Assembly: GCA_964030785.1 (NCBI GenBank)
Contig: OZ034971.1
Coordinates: forward strand, 38,368,304 to 38,432,303
Length of the DNA: 64,000 nt
Source: Siderastrea siderea
Taxonomy: Eukaryota; Cnidaria; Anthozoa; Scleractinia; Rhizangiidae
Direction of reading: 5' to 3'
Part shown: in pieces, positions 12,601 to 21,940 of the stretch
Layout: each line of letters begins with the position of its first letter
Numbering within the stretch: the stretch's first letter is position 1
Notes under the pieces: model-generated
Told to the model about the DNA's origin: nothing
The model's input: only the letters and a program-made list of their open reading frames with translations
Database searches by the model: none
Made by a program: the position numbers and the translations under genes

Positions 12601-14193
12601 CCTACTGGTGTTATGGCAAACATACCAGTTAACGACATTTTTTCTGGATGCCTCCAAGCATACACAAGTGACAGCGAAGACAGAACTCCATTTCATCGCC
12701 CAAACTGGATTCCTCTAAAAAATTCCAGTCAGTTTAAGTCACTTGGTGAGATCTGTCCAGAGGCCTGGAAGTACCAATCTGCTTCCCAGATCCACACTCT
12801 ATCGCACGACGCAGTGAAAGAAACTTATGGTGGAGGTGGGTACGTGGCTGATCTCGGCTACAACAAGGAGACAGCCGCGGACGTGGTAAGAGAACTTCGA
12901 GCGCACAATTGGGTGGATGACCGCACTGCTGCCGTGTTCATAGAGTTCACATTGTTTGATCCATCAACGAGACTCTTTTGCAACGTCAGAAACGTCTACG
13001 AGAGGCTGCCAACTGGTCAGGCCGTCACAGCAGTATACGTAACGGCACTTTCACTATTTCCATCACCAAATGTAAACTTCCAGTCGTTTTACGAAGTGTG
13101 CCAGTTATTGTTTCTCATTGCGATCGTCGCATTTTTCATTGTTGAGATGATCAACTGCTTCCGCCAGAAGAAGTATTTCCGTCAGGTGAGGAACTGGGTG
13201 GAGCTCCTCCTTCTGGCGGTGTCTTTTGCAGCCGTCGTTGTGTCATTCCTCAAAGGAAAGTTCACCAGTTTGTATGTGAAGAAGATTCAGACGAATCCTT
13301 ACCAAAGCTTTAGCTCTGACTACGTCATACGCTTGTTAGACCTGGAAACCCTTTTTCTGTCCGTGGCGATTTTCATCATAACCTTGAAGCTCTTGAGGCT
13401 TATCCGGTTTAACCGTCACATTTGCCAAATGCAGGGAACACTTAGAAGCTCCATGCAGCCAATTCTCTCATTTTCGTTGGTGTTTGCCGTCGCTGTCGTT
13501 GCTTTCACTCAGTTTGGTTATCTTTGCTTTGGCACCAAGTTGGCGAGCTTTTCGTCCTTTTCCGATTCTTTACGGATGGTGCTACAAATGGCAGTTGGTG
13601 GGTCAATCGACAATCAGGAAATACATCAGAAATATCCAATTTTGGGGCCGATATTCTTGTTTTTCATTTTAATGGCCATATTATTCATATTGTTCAATGT
13701 TTTTGTGGCTATTCTTGTTGGAGCTTATGACAACGTCAAGAACAACCAGGGAGATACCCTTTATGCCGATGCTGAGCTTGGAAGCTTTATGTACAGCGTC
13801 TTCCTAAAGAGAATCAAAGACCTGCCTAGCCAATTGACCTCTGTACTTAGGGTTTTGCTGAAGAAATCATCACGCAAACCACCAGCGAATGCTCATTTTC
13901 GTACTACAAACTATACTCGTGTGGTGGGCGGCATAATTAAGCCAAAGGAGAAGAAAGCCCAAGATGGCATAGAGTTGGGCAGAGAGTTGGAGATCTTTCA
14001 ACCTGTAAATGACCTAACGATTCCGGGGGCACTTTCTGGATGCCTGAATGCCCAAGACGATAGTGACGTGGAAGAAGACAATATCCTTGCGGACATTAGG
14101 TCTTGTTTTAAAGAAATATCGTCAGAATTAAGGTCTTTCAGCGTCTCTTCCTACCACGCCAGCCAGTGTACACAAATAGAAACCCGATTGTAA
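183..14193 (+). CDS. Polycystin-1-like receptor/channel, 3' part of gene 1 (5' partial)
   Basis: Eleven exons join in frame: 183-641, 1678-1843, 2968-3096, 3582-3707, 5211-5363, 5748-6002, 6853-7569, 8780-9013, 9680-10966, 12167-12338 and 12593-14193 (stop TAA). All introns are GT-AG except one GC-AG. The product visible here is about 1765 residues. Order: REJ region (1-208), linker and GAIN-like region (209-650), GPS motif (about 652-686) with an HL/S cleavage site, first TM helix (about 720-740), PLAT domain (747-about 880), five further helices, polycystin extracellular domain (about 1176-1390), five helices with a pore region, and a short acidic tail. Eleven helices match polycystin-1 family topology. 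Such proteins sit in the plasma or ciliary membrane and pair with polycystin-2-type subunits; that role is known for the family and not shown here. The N-terminus lies outside the window. A tandem paralogue begins at 42085. Confidence 0.93.
775..947 (-). repeat. tRNA-Ser-like SINE in intron of gene 1
   Basis: Read on the minus strand, positions 945-875 form a tRNA-like head. It has the A-box GTGGCCGAGTGGTTAGGGC, an anticodon stem CCGGA/TCCGG around loop CTTGAAA (anticodon UGA, Ser), and the B-box GGTTCAAGTCCC. The acceptor strands do not pair and the long variable arm of a true tRNA-Ser is missing, so I call a SINE and not a tRNA gene. The body continues to about 775. The same insertion sits at the same intron place in gene 2 (62753-62928). 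Confidence 0.75.
1484..1647 (-). repeat. tRNA-Gly-like SINE in intron of gene 1
   Basis: On the minus strand the head reads GGGATGGCGCAGTGGTGAG, then a TGCCTCCCACC anticodon region and the B-box GGTTCGATTCCC. A body with an AACAACAACC-type stretch follows, and the plus-strand end is poly-T (poly-A on the element). The same family appears at 46997-47200 (plus strand) and 63417-63586 (minus strand), which supports a dispersed SINE family. Confidence 0.8.
1678..1843 (+). CDS. Gene 1 exon: end of REJ domain
   Basis: The acceptor follows TTTTAAG and the donor is AAG|GTACGTTT. The first base completes the split codon from the previous exon and the exon ends in phase 0. It encodes NTSTGLVIVDNVTNLYYTST and then [17 protein letters not shown], typical late REJ strands. 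It pairs with the exon at 63646-63811, which has identical length and phase. Confidence 0.9.
2968..3096 (+). CDS. Gene 1 exon: linker after REJ
   Basis: Acceptor CTTTTAG|GTG, donor GAC|GTAAGG, phase 0 at both ends, 43 codons. It encodes a helical segment around RVNQIEKLLEEGNVRDAATL. Helical repeats of this kind follow the REJ domain in polycystin-1-like proteins and belong to the GAIN-like region. Confidence 0.85.
3582..3707 (+). CDS. Gene 1 exon with GC donor
   Basis: Acceptor GCTTTTAG|GCC, 42 codons, phase 0. It encodes AKDAILSSMLEVLVSNISHT, continuing the helical linker. The only donor that keeps the frame is CTG|GCAAGT, a GC-AG intron with an otherwise good consensus. Confidence 0.8.
4031..4626. 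mobile_element. Non-autonomous TTAA-target DNA element (596 bp)
   Basis: The ends are inverted (CCCTATTTAGCCTG on the left; GCTATTTCGCCTGG from the right) and include G-tracts leading to GCCCCCCT. TTAA lies directly outside both ends (4027-4030 and 4627-4630), matching the target duplication of piggyBac-like elements. No protein-coding potential was seen. It lies in an intron of gene 1. Confidence 0.65.
5211..5363 (+). CDS. Gene 1 exon: GAIN-like region
   Basis: Acceptor TTAATTTTAG|AAA, donor CAG|GTTAAG, 51 codons, phase 0. It encodes KNSAALLNKSMTFLRKHAQD and then IAGIILRGVSNILHAS, an amphipathic helical stretch like the helical subdomain before a GPS motif. Confidence 0.85.
5748..6002 (+). 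CDS. Gene 1 exon: GAIN-like region
   Basis: Acceptor GCGGCAG|GGT, donor CAA|GTGAGT, 85 codons, phase 0. It encodes GKIFIETILSLVDLLGTILL and then a strand-rich part with DTIIIRLQRQDPAEVGGAEF and FPSEKVLFESLG. This is the usual transition from helices to beta sandwich in GAIN domains. Confidence 0.87.
6853..7569 (+). CDS. Gene 1 exon: GAIN beta region and first half of GPS
   Basis: Acceptor TTTCATAG|ATG, donor TCG|GTATGT, 239 codons, phase 0. It holds the beta strands of the GAIN-like fold and ends with CLYWSYSKQDWTSEGCS, the first half of the GPS motif (Cys-x-x-Trp, then Trp and Cys). An insertion about 60 residues before the GPS is very basic, with KRNKRSRMTRR and RQKRS, and is followed by a Pro/Thr-rich stretch. 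Such sites could be cut by furin-like proteases (inference). Confidence 0.92.
8780..9013 (+). CDS. Gene 1 exon: GPS second half and first TM helix
   Basis: Acceptor GTGTCAAG|GTT, donor AAG|GTCAGT, 78 codons, phase 0. It encodes LHCLCTHLSAFGG, which completes the GPS; cleavage is expected between Leu and Ser of HL/S. The first TM helix follows (around SFVVLSTVCVIFGIYFIGLV), then basic residues ARRADKKDMRK on the cytoplasmic side leading to PLAT. Confidence 0.93.
9680..10966 (+). CDS. Gene 1 exon: PLAT domain and TM helices 2-6
   Basis: Acceptor GATTACAG|GTT, donor AAG|GTCAGT, 429 codons, phase 0. The first 135 residues are a PLAT/LH2 domain: VANVYLTDLNTEG, IQTGMWKGCGTTAHVAITL, an IWHDNTGSSPAWFLQQVVI core and KWYFFANKWLALD. 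Five hydrophobic helices follow, at LSCCLAFLFTAMVTNAMF, IGIQSSLIAIPANLLVIYIF, FFVYVAWCLCLLISLTGASF, the LITQPIKVFALAAMLSLLI region and VLSFLVFSIILMVVCYGDQ. A long charged loop (KKGKRSTPKRTQEDEIAEEK) separates the last two. The order matches the N-terminal half of the polycystin-1 membrane region. Confidence 0.95.
11375..11447 (-). repeat. tRNA-Thr-like pseudogene or SINE head
   Basis: The minus strand reads GTTCTCGTAGCTCAGTGGTT (A-box), an anticodon loop CTAGTGT (AGU, Thr) and the B-box GGTTCGAATCCC. The acceptor strands do not pair and the anticodon stem is imperfect, so it is unlikely to be a working tRNA. It lies in an intron of gene 1. Confidence 0.65.
12167..12338 (+). CDS. Gene 1 exon: start of polycystin extracellular domain
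   Basis: Acceptor TTTTCAG|GTG, donor GACGA|GTAAGA, starts phase 0 and ends phase 1. It encodes LWKWVDDVLLPGLYDVTWYN, then MIGMPRLRQLRTTT. The W-x-W plus PRLRQLR pattern is the signature of the polycystin/mucolipin extracellular domain. Confidence 0.92.
12593..14193 (+). CDS. Gene 1 last exon: polycystin domain, channel helices, tail
   Basis: Acceptor TTGGTAG|GG completes an Arg codon split with the previous exon; TAA at 14191-14193 ends the gene. The exon finishes the extracellular polycystin domain (RCPTG, GGGYVADLGYNKETAADVV, HNWVDDRTAAVFIEFTLFDP). It then encodes five helices, at CQLLFLIAIVAFFIVEMI, WVELLLLAVSFAAVVVSF, TLFLSVAIFIITLKLLRLI, ILSFSLVFAVAVVAFTQF and FLFFILMAILFILFNVFVAI. SLRMVLQMAVGGSID just before the last helix is the pore-loop position. 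The tail of about 140 residues has an acidic DDSDVEEDN stretch and no clear EF hand. No frame damage was seen. Confidence 0.95.
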
Positions 14194-14331
14194 TCCCCTT
14201 ACCCCTCCGTTCGCCTCTAATGTTCTCCAATTATGGGTAGCCAATAATTTCACTTTATAGGTTCTCAGGGATATGACGACAATGCCAGCTCATGCTTTCT
14301 CGTCTTCCGTGAAGTGGTAATATAGTGGAGA

Positions 14332-14337
14332 TTAAAT
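14332..14337 (+). terminator. Candidate poly(A) signal of gene 1 (ATTAAA)
   Basis: ATTAAA, the second most common metazoan polyadenylation hexamer, lies 139 bases after the stop codon. The assignment is by position only. Confidence 0.4.
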
Positions 14338-14693
14338 GAAACAAGGTGTATTTTGCATATTAATGACGTTCTTATCAAGGAATCGAGCGGTGTGACCAGC
14401 GAGGTGCGTAGCAGCAAAGAACCTACGAACGCAGATTAGGGTTTGACATTAATTAAGACAACACTCTGATAAAAAATAGCTAATGTAGCAAAAATCAAAG
14501 GCTTGAAGTGAAAGGTCCAATTTTTACTCGTACAATAAGGGGAGTTTACATGTATCGGTGCGGTTTTTATTCCAGTACGAGATGGAAATTTTATTAATAT
14601 TCCACGTTGCTATAAACCGTGCTTACGGTGGTTTGAGTTTCATTCAAGAGGAACTTAAACCAAAGAAAAAAACAAAAAGGGATGAATATACAG

Positions 14694-15425
14694 TTTTATT
14701 ATTCAACAAATTGTCACTATGCCCATATATGGTAAGGAAGCCCTCAATATCTGTCATCCTACATGACAGATATCCTGCGATATACGTAAATGACCATATT
14801 TGGAAGTGCACTGCAGATTTTCTTTCATTGCTTGTTTGGCGGCCATTTTGAAAAGCGAGGCAGTTTTAGCAGTGTTCTCCGTGAATTTTAACTCTCTGGA
14901 AGAAACTTTCCAGGATTAAATGCTCTCAAAAAGTCAACAAGTATTTGCTTCAGCTCACTTGGAACTTTTATAGTGAGAACTCAACCAAGAAAATGCTATT
15001 GCGAACGAAGCAGCACACTTGCTCACGGAAAGTTGTAAAGACTAAAGTTGAAAAGATTTTAATTCACAGAAAGACGACTTATTCTCGGTAAGGTAGCAAT
15101 ATTGTTTTTCCTTTGTCTTGTCATTTCCAAACATGAGTTTGTAAATAAGTCTTTTTAAGTGAACGGTAGTAAACTTCGATTTCTTGAAGTTCTGTTTTGA
15201 TTTTTATTTAGCTTATGTGTTGCTAGCTTTTAGCGTTTTTTATCATAGAGCCGTAGTTTTTCTCGTTCTGAAAATGGTAGGCGATGGGAATTTGTTGAAT
15301 AATAAAACAATTATCCTGCTCAATCTTGCGGAATATCCCCTGATTTTAGCCAACTCGGCCTACGGCCTCGTCGGCTAAGTATCAGGTGATATTCCGCGCG
15401 ATTTCGCAGGATAATTGTTAAATAG
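14694..15425. repeat. Dispersed repeat, copy 1 of a related pair
   Basis: It shares several blocks with 18021-19160 in the same order: a TTATTATTCAACAAATT start, a GACCATATTT-GAAGTGCAC block, and an ending GCAGGA-AATTG. Near the end, 15310-15422 is a partial inverted repeat around AATCTTGCGGAATATC and its complement. No coding capacity was seen. Confidence 0.55.
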
Positions 15426-15639
15426 TGCGTTTACATGGTGCATGGCACAGGTATGTCTTCGTACCGGAATGATAATCTCGATCCGGTAAAGCTACCAAGA
15501 CTAATTCGAACTGCAGAAGTCAGATTTTGCACTAGTATCTTGTAAACGATTACAGATCCATGATAGAAAAACTGATTAGAAATCTCAACGGTAGGACGTA
15601 CCGGTAGTGATCATATCCAGATATTTTAACAATAATAAA

Positions 15640-15915
15640 TAAATAACAATTATTCACCTAAGTGGAGGTGAAGAGTGGTGGTCTGTTACTCTTCACCGAC
15701 ACTGAGGTGAATATTAAATTGTTTCAATATAATCCAAACCAGTGGATAGCCAACACCAAATTGTGCCTTGTTTTCTGAGAAATGATGGAAAACTTCCACT
15801 AAATCCAAATAAATGACGGGAGGTGAATAGCAATTACTATCCTGAGTTTGAGTAGCCAATCAGAGCGCGCCAAAAACACTATCCACTGATTTGGTATATA
15901 CTAATAACAACTATT
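15640..15915. repeat. Likely short inverted-repeat element
   Basis: ACCAGTGGATAG (15740-15751) and CTATCCACTGAT (15880-15891) are inverted relative to each other. Around them are GTGAAGAGT/ACTCTTCAC and AACAATTATTCACC-type segments typical of non-autonomous elements. The boundaries are uncertain. Confidence 0.4.
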
Positions 15916-16559
15916 GTTTATATAACGGTCCCTCGCCTTACTGCCCAGGTCGGTGGGTAGAGATAGGAAAACCTTAAAGCCTCTTTAATTCCACATTAGT
16001 CGCCTTATTCTAGCCTAACCAATAGAAAACAAAGGTTGGCACTCGTCAATAGTTACTTAAAACAGAGAGATAATAAGTTGCAGTGTGCAAGAAAGTTGCT
16101 GATCTGTAATCTGGGGCTTCCTTGCTAATAATATTACAGAAAGAGGTTTTAATGCCACCTGACTTTCCTAGGACCCTTTAATATAATAACAACCTTAGAA
16201 ACGTTTGTCAGTGGCAAGCCTAGATTAAACCAGTAGCACATGCCTTGGGGCATGAGCTGACAACAGATAGAGTAAGCAATCACAACAGAATTAGTCTAGC
16301 ATCACATCGCTGTTCCAGAGGGTGGCGTATTGTGAAGAAGAGTTTGCTATTTTTAGCCAAACAGTTAAAAAAGGTAAAAAAAAACTGGCTAATCAACAAA
16401 CTAATGACAAAACAAAGATAAAAATCAAAAGCTGAGCAGATAGACTAAGCAATCACAACAGATAGTCTAAGCATCACATTGCTGTCGTAGAGGGTGGCGT
16501 ATTGTGAAGAAGAGTCTGCAACAAACTAATGACAAAACAAAGATAAAAACAAACGCTGA

Positions 16560-17690
16560 GCAACAACCTACTAACTAAATAACTAAACAACCAGCCACGA
16601 ACAATCCAATTTGACATTTTTCTTAGCAAACCAAACCACTAGTTAAGCAATCAGACAAAAACGATCAGCCAGTCAACTACAAGCCTACGTATGGATTAAC
16701 CAACTAAACAGTTAGCTCAGCAACAAGACAACAAACAAACTAACCAACTGACAAAAAAACTTAATATTACCAAATAGTACACCAACCTGTCTTAATAACC
16801 AACCATCCGATGAAGTGACCAACAAACTAATCTACCAGCCAAAGGCAAACCAGTCACCATACAAACTAACCAATCAAGTAACCAATTAATCAGACAGCTT
16901 AATGCAAACTTATTCACCACCCAACCAACCTAAAACAGTCACAGTCATAAAATGAGCCCAGGAACTAATCAAGTACAGTAACAAAACTTCCAACAAATTA
17001 ATGAGCTAACTAACCAAAGAACAAACAAACGAAATCAAACAACCAAATAACCGACCAAAGAAAAACAATCATCCAAACTATCCAGTTTTCCTACCAACTG
17101 ACCAAACTACCAACACACCTGCCAACCTAAAAACAGAGCAAAAATATCTCCAACCAAGCAAACAGCCATTGCAAACCACCAATCAACCGCCAACAAAAAA
17201 AGCAACCGACCAACCTACTAACAACTTATTACCAACCAGCCAATCAACAAACCAAAAGCCAATACCTACTAACCAACTAACCAAACAGCCAAACTTGCAA
17301 CTAACCGACTAACCTATTATATATTAACCAAATACCCATCAACCAACAATTTAAATTACCAGCCAGTCTACAAGCCAAAAATCTACCAACCACCCAACAA
17401 ACCAATCCATCTACCAACCAACTAAGCAAGCTATTGACACGTGTACATGCACTTACCTGTGCCAACCAACTAACCTAGGTACCTAACCTGCTTACCTAGT
17501 AACGTGTCCAATAGCTAGCCAACAAACCAAGCAACCGCCCTGCCAACTTACCAAACAACCAGCCAACCAACCAACCTATTCACGATGTATGCTACCAACC
17601 GCCCAACCCACCAACTAATCAACCCACTAACCAAACATCTAACCATGCAACCAACCTACTGACTGACCAGTCAACAAACTAACCAACAGG
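16560..17690. repeat. Degenerate A/C-rich (AACC/AACTAACC-like) tract
   Basis: About 1.1 kb in which the plus strand is mostly A and C, built from degenerate units such as ACCAACCA, AACTAACC and CAACCAACT, with few G. No open frame or gene signal. It is best read as an old, decayed simple-sequence or minisatellite tract. Confidence 0.75.
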
Positions 17691-18020
17691 CCAAAAATCG
17701 CTGAGCTGGTAAGCCACAGAGCTTCAGAAAACGCAATGCTGAGGGATGCAAGCGCTTGAGAGATGTAGTAGGAATTCTCTCAGAACAACTTTTTATGGAA
17801 CAATAATAAGCTTAGATAACTTAAAACTACAAGAAATCGAAAAGGCCGATAAAAATGTAACTGAGTTTATTGGTAGTTTACAGTTTTTTTAATTAAGTAT
17901 TATGATACGCTGAAGAAATTAACAAAAAGGCATGATGATCAATCATTACGCTTTAAAGGCCTTTGAATAAGTGTTTGTAGCTTAATAAACTAATTTTTAA
18001 AAGCTTATATTAAGCTGTGG

Positions 18021-19160
18021 TTATTATTCAACAAATTATATACAGTAAGGATTCAGTTGTTTATGCAACTGACCATATTTAGAAGTGCACGGCAGATCTT
18101 CTTCAGGCAGACATTTTGAATTCGAATATCGTGGAATTTTTAACAGTTTCGCGAACATTTTCCCTCTTGGAAATAAACTTTTCCTAACTTAAAAATTCAA
18201 AATGTATTTATCTTAGCTTTCGAGGTTAACCAGGTGTTACTGCAAAATTCAAAAAAATAAAAACTTAATCAAGAAAATGCCAAGTTGTTGTTGACGCAGA
18301 ATTTACCTTGTTAGTACTTAATTTCGCGGGTATTTAGTTTCGCGTTTTTCGCGATTGTAAAAAATCGCGAAATTAAAGACCCGCCAATGAAAATCCTCGC
18401 GAAATTTAAACACGCGAAATTTAATACCCATCTAGAAAATTCAAATCACAGAAAGAAGTGATTAACATGTAATAACAACAACATGTACTGGATATGTATT
18501 GACAAATACACAAATTATTAACTGGTTCTACTGGTAAGTTCCATTTTGTATCTTCTGTTGTGAAATGACGTTAATTTGCAAAGATTTCACATACGGAGTA
18601 AAGAATCTAGGTATCATCTCCATCTGAATCATCTAGAAATTTTACGCTTGAATCGCGAAATTTAATGCCCTTTTTTTACATTTGCCTTTTGAAATCGCGA
18701 AAATAAGACCCCGCTAAATACTGTCTCGCCAAAATCGCGAAATTAAGTACCCGCAAAGTGAAGTGCCAACAAGGTTATTCACTTGCTCACAAAAAGTTGC
18801 AGAGTTAATAAGACTCTCGCTCGCCACCAGAGAGCTTTACTACTAAACTAGCAATATTTTTTTTTGTTTACTTTTATTACTAAAGATGGTTTTGTAAATG
18901 TGTCTGCTTGAAGCGAACTGTAGTAAGCTCTGAATTCTTGACATTAGCCTCTGCGATTATTTATTTCGATGGCTGTTGTGATAACTTGGGTATTTTCATG
19001 ACATTTTTGTTCCGAAAATGGTACTTGGCAAAAATATGTCAAAAAACTAAAACAATTGCCCTTCTCAATCTTGCGAAATATATCCTACTTTCGTGAAATT
19101 GCTTACACCTGATTGCTATCTGGGAATATTGCTTGCGACTTTGCAGGACAATTGCTAAAA
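18021..19160. repeat. Dispersed repeat, copy 2, interrupted by a MITE
   Basis: This is the partner of 14694-15425, lengthened by an inserted element at 18306-18774. Block order is kept on both sides of the insertion, so the MITE inserted into an existing repeat copy. Confidence 0.55.
18306..18774. mobile_element. Harbinger-like MITE, TTA target duplication
   Basis: The ends are inverted: CCTTGTTAGTACTTAATTTC on the left and CCTTGTTGGCACTTCACTTT read from the right. TTA flanks both sides (18303-18305 and 18775-18777), as expected for PIF/Harbinger (TWA) insertions. Inside, CGCGAAATT motifs repeat in both orientations. It is 469 bp with no transposase. Confidence 0.65.
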
Positions 19161-19779
19161 CAAATATCAAAAAAGTAATTTGAAAGAACATGTCAAGCTC
19201 CGTTTAAGCTCGAATAGTTTCTTGACTTTTGTGTCCGTTTTCTTTAAAATTTGGTAAAGTGATGATGTTTTTTCATTTTGATCACCACAAGATTCAATGC
19301 TTGCTTACTGTTTGCAGCACAGGCAGACCACCCTATGTGTTCGTGGTTAATAATTGTTGACATGAGACGAAATCAATGGCGCGTATAGAAGAAATATAAA
19401 GAAACATTACGTTGACTTCGATTTACTTACAAAATATAAAATTTACTCTAAATGATTCAATAAAAGTTAAGATGAAATGCTGACTGAGTCTTGTGTCATA
19501 TTTTTTTGCTGTCCCGAGCCGTTTAAGGCGTTATTTTAGAGGTCATTTATCGACCGGTAGAAAGAGAGAGAGAAGGGAGAACAAGGCATGCAGCAAAACA
19601 GCCGGCAGCCGCAACCTTGTACAATTCAAGCTAGAACTGACGCCAAACCATCAAAATTCTCACCTCGAAAACACCAACATCCGATCGACTAGATATTTCT
19701 TCGTCCCTGTGCCGCGCGAATTAGAGCTTCATCCTTCCAACGTTCTCCCAGAAAAGCGATCCTGAAGTCGCAAAAGTAG

Positions 19780-19996
19780 CTTTCTCAACATGATCGGTGC
19801 AAGATTCCAGACCAAAGGAATTTGAAGAACGTGAGTCCATTCGAATCTACCAATCAGCGCGACTCGACCGATGGCGTCTCGACCGTTGGGCTTTTGAACT
19901 GCCAACGGTCGAGACGCGCTGATTGGTAGATTCGAATGGACTTGCATTCTTCAAATTCCTTTGGTCTGGAAACTTGCACCGATCATGTTGAGAAAG
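19780..19996. repeat. Foldback (long hairpin) element
   Basis: Two arms of roughly 95 bp are nearly perfect inverted copies: CTTTCTCAACATGATCGGTG leads in from the left, and its complement closes the right end. The arms include CATTCGAATCTACCAATCAG. The centre carries a further inversion, CAACGGTCGAGACGC. No coding sequence. Confidence 0.75.
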
Positions 19997-21940
19997 AAAT
20001 GGTCTCGGGGAAACAAAACTCACTGTTTCCCTTGGGGCCAGTCATTAAGTGCTTATTGATCTACGAGGTGCAAATACGTACGCGTGTTGTCTTAAAATAT
20101 TGCTGATAAGTTCAATTTGTTTCATCGAGCCACTCAGGAATGTTTGGAAGAAATATATGTCTATGTTCGGTTTTTTAAAACGAAGCAGATGCGATCTCTT
20201 CAAGCTTTTTGTCCTAACAGCCAAGCAAGAACAATAGTCAAGACATTTTATATTTGCCTATATTGTTATTTCATATTGAACGACCCCGCTATAAACGTCA
20301 TTGGTCGCATATATTTATTTTCTTGTGCACGGGATATTTAGGCAGGCTCAACAAAACAATCAAATCTATATCCTTCCAAATTTTGCATCTCGTTAAAAGA
20401 ATTTTTCCATCGTTTAGAAACGCAGATTATAAGGCACTCTTGATTATACCCAGTAATTCAACTTTGTTGTTTTACTTGACTTATATACGTGTCTATAAAC
20501 AACGCCTTAATTATTTGTATTTCTAAGAAAGCTAGTAGGCTACATATGTACAATGGGGCTGACAAATTTTTCTTATTTGTTATTCTGAAACACAGTTTAA
20601 AAAATAAACGGGCTATAAATACATCATCTTCTAATGTGACGATGCCACAAATGTTTTTCTTTGATATGACAAGTACTTTGCACATGCAACACACTGTCAA
20701 CTGTTGTTTTTCCCGCTTTGCTCACGCCAGAGTGAAAGAAAAATATTGAACATTGTGTCAACCGCAAGACCTTGTAGTGAGTGAAGCTTATCAGAAGGCG
20801 ATTGTGCTCTTTAATGATGAAGTAATTGGTTTCAGCGATATGAAAAGCCGGCTTCTTCTCACGTTCTTGGGGAATCCAACGAGAAAATTTCAGCAAAATA
20901 TTTAAAGGTCGCTCGCATAAGCAAGGGTCTTCGTTTCGTAGTTTGACGGGCCTTTTTCTACAAAACGAAGACCTTATCGATTTCGCGTCTGTTGCTGTCT
21001 GATAAAGCGCTTAGGCCTCTGTAGTTTGACATGTAGGTTAGTCCTAGGTCTAGCTTCTGTGTCTTCGTTTTTAGGTGTTAGGTATTCGTTTCGTGACGAC
21101 TACACCGGCTGAGTCTGATGAGGATGGTGCAGATGATAGAAGTGGTTTCAGTATGGTTATGCCAACAATTGTTCGAAGAGAAAGAGTATTCACCAGCAGA
21201 ATGAGAGATTTTCTTCAGACCATGCGAAGGTACATGTAGCCAAAGGGCATCAATCAGTGCTTTTAATTCATCATGTGCAGCATCAGCTTCAAACAACCAC
21301 TGGATATAGGATTTCAGATTTGTTCACTGGGATATGGACCCAAATTAGACTTGGGATTTGCCCCTATCCCCCCCCCCTTCAGGACCCTCCTAAATGAAGC
21401 CACAAGCAATTTCCCTTTCCTTTCCTAACTCAATGTTCTGTTTTAGGTTTCACAAGGCATTAGGGTTCTTTTTGGTGGGAGAAGGGGAATACCAATATAT
21501 TTATTTCAAGTGTATTTACAAATTTTCCAGGTCAAATTACTATTGCTTTTCACTTGTTTGAAAAGGTAAATAAGGAGATGATATTGTGTACAAAACATAG
21601 TCTCCCTTTTTTCTCATTTTTTGGGGGGGGGCGGGGTTAGCAGGCCGATTGGGTGTCAGTAGGCAAGTAGCGTGGCTGACGTTCTTACAACGTTTTGACG
21701 TCCTCTGTGCCGTATCAGAGTCCACGCGAAGGGCCGAATAGAATCTATTTGTTTTATGCACTTTGTCTTGATATCGTTTATCCTGCACAAAAACACTCTT
21801 CGCACTGCTGATTTGCGTGCGCAAAACTTTGCGGTCCGTAAAGCCAATCGTCCTCTTGTACAATCACAACTCCGCTAGTCCAATCAAAACGCACGTTTTT
21901 AATACTGAATTGCCCTTTCTCCGCATTAGAATTGTATCTA

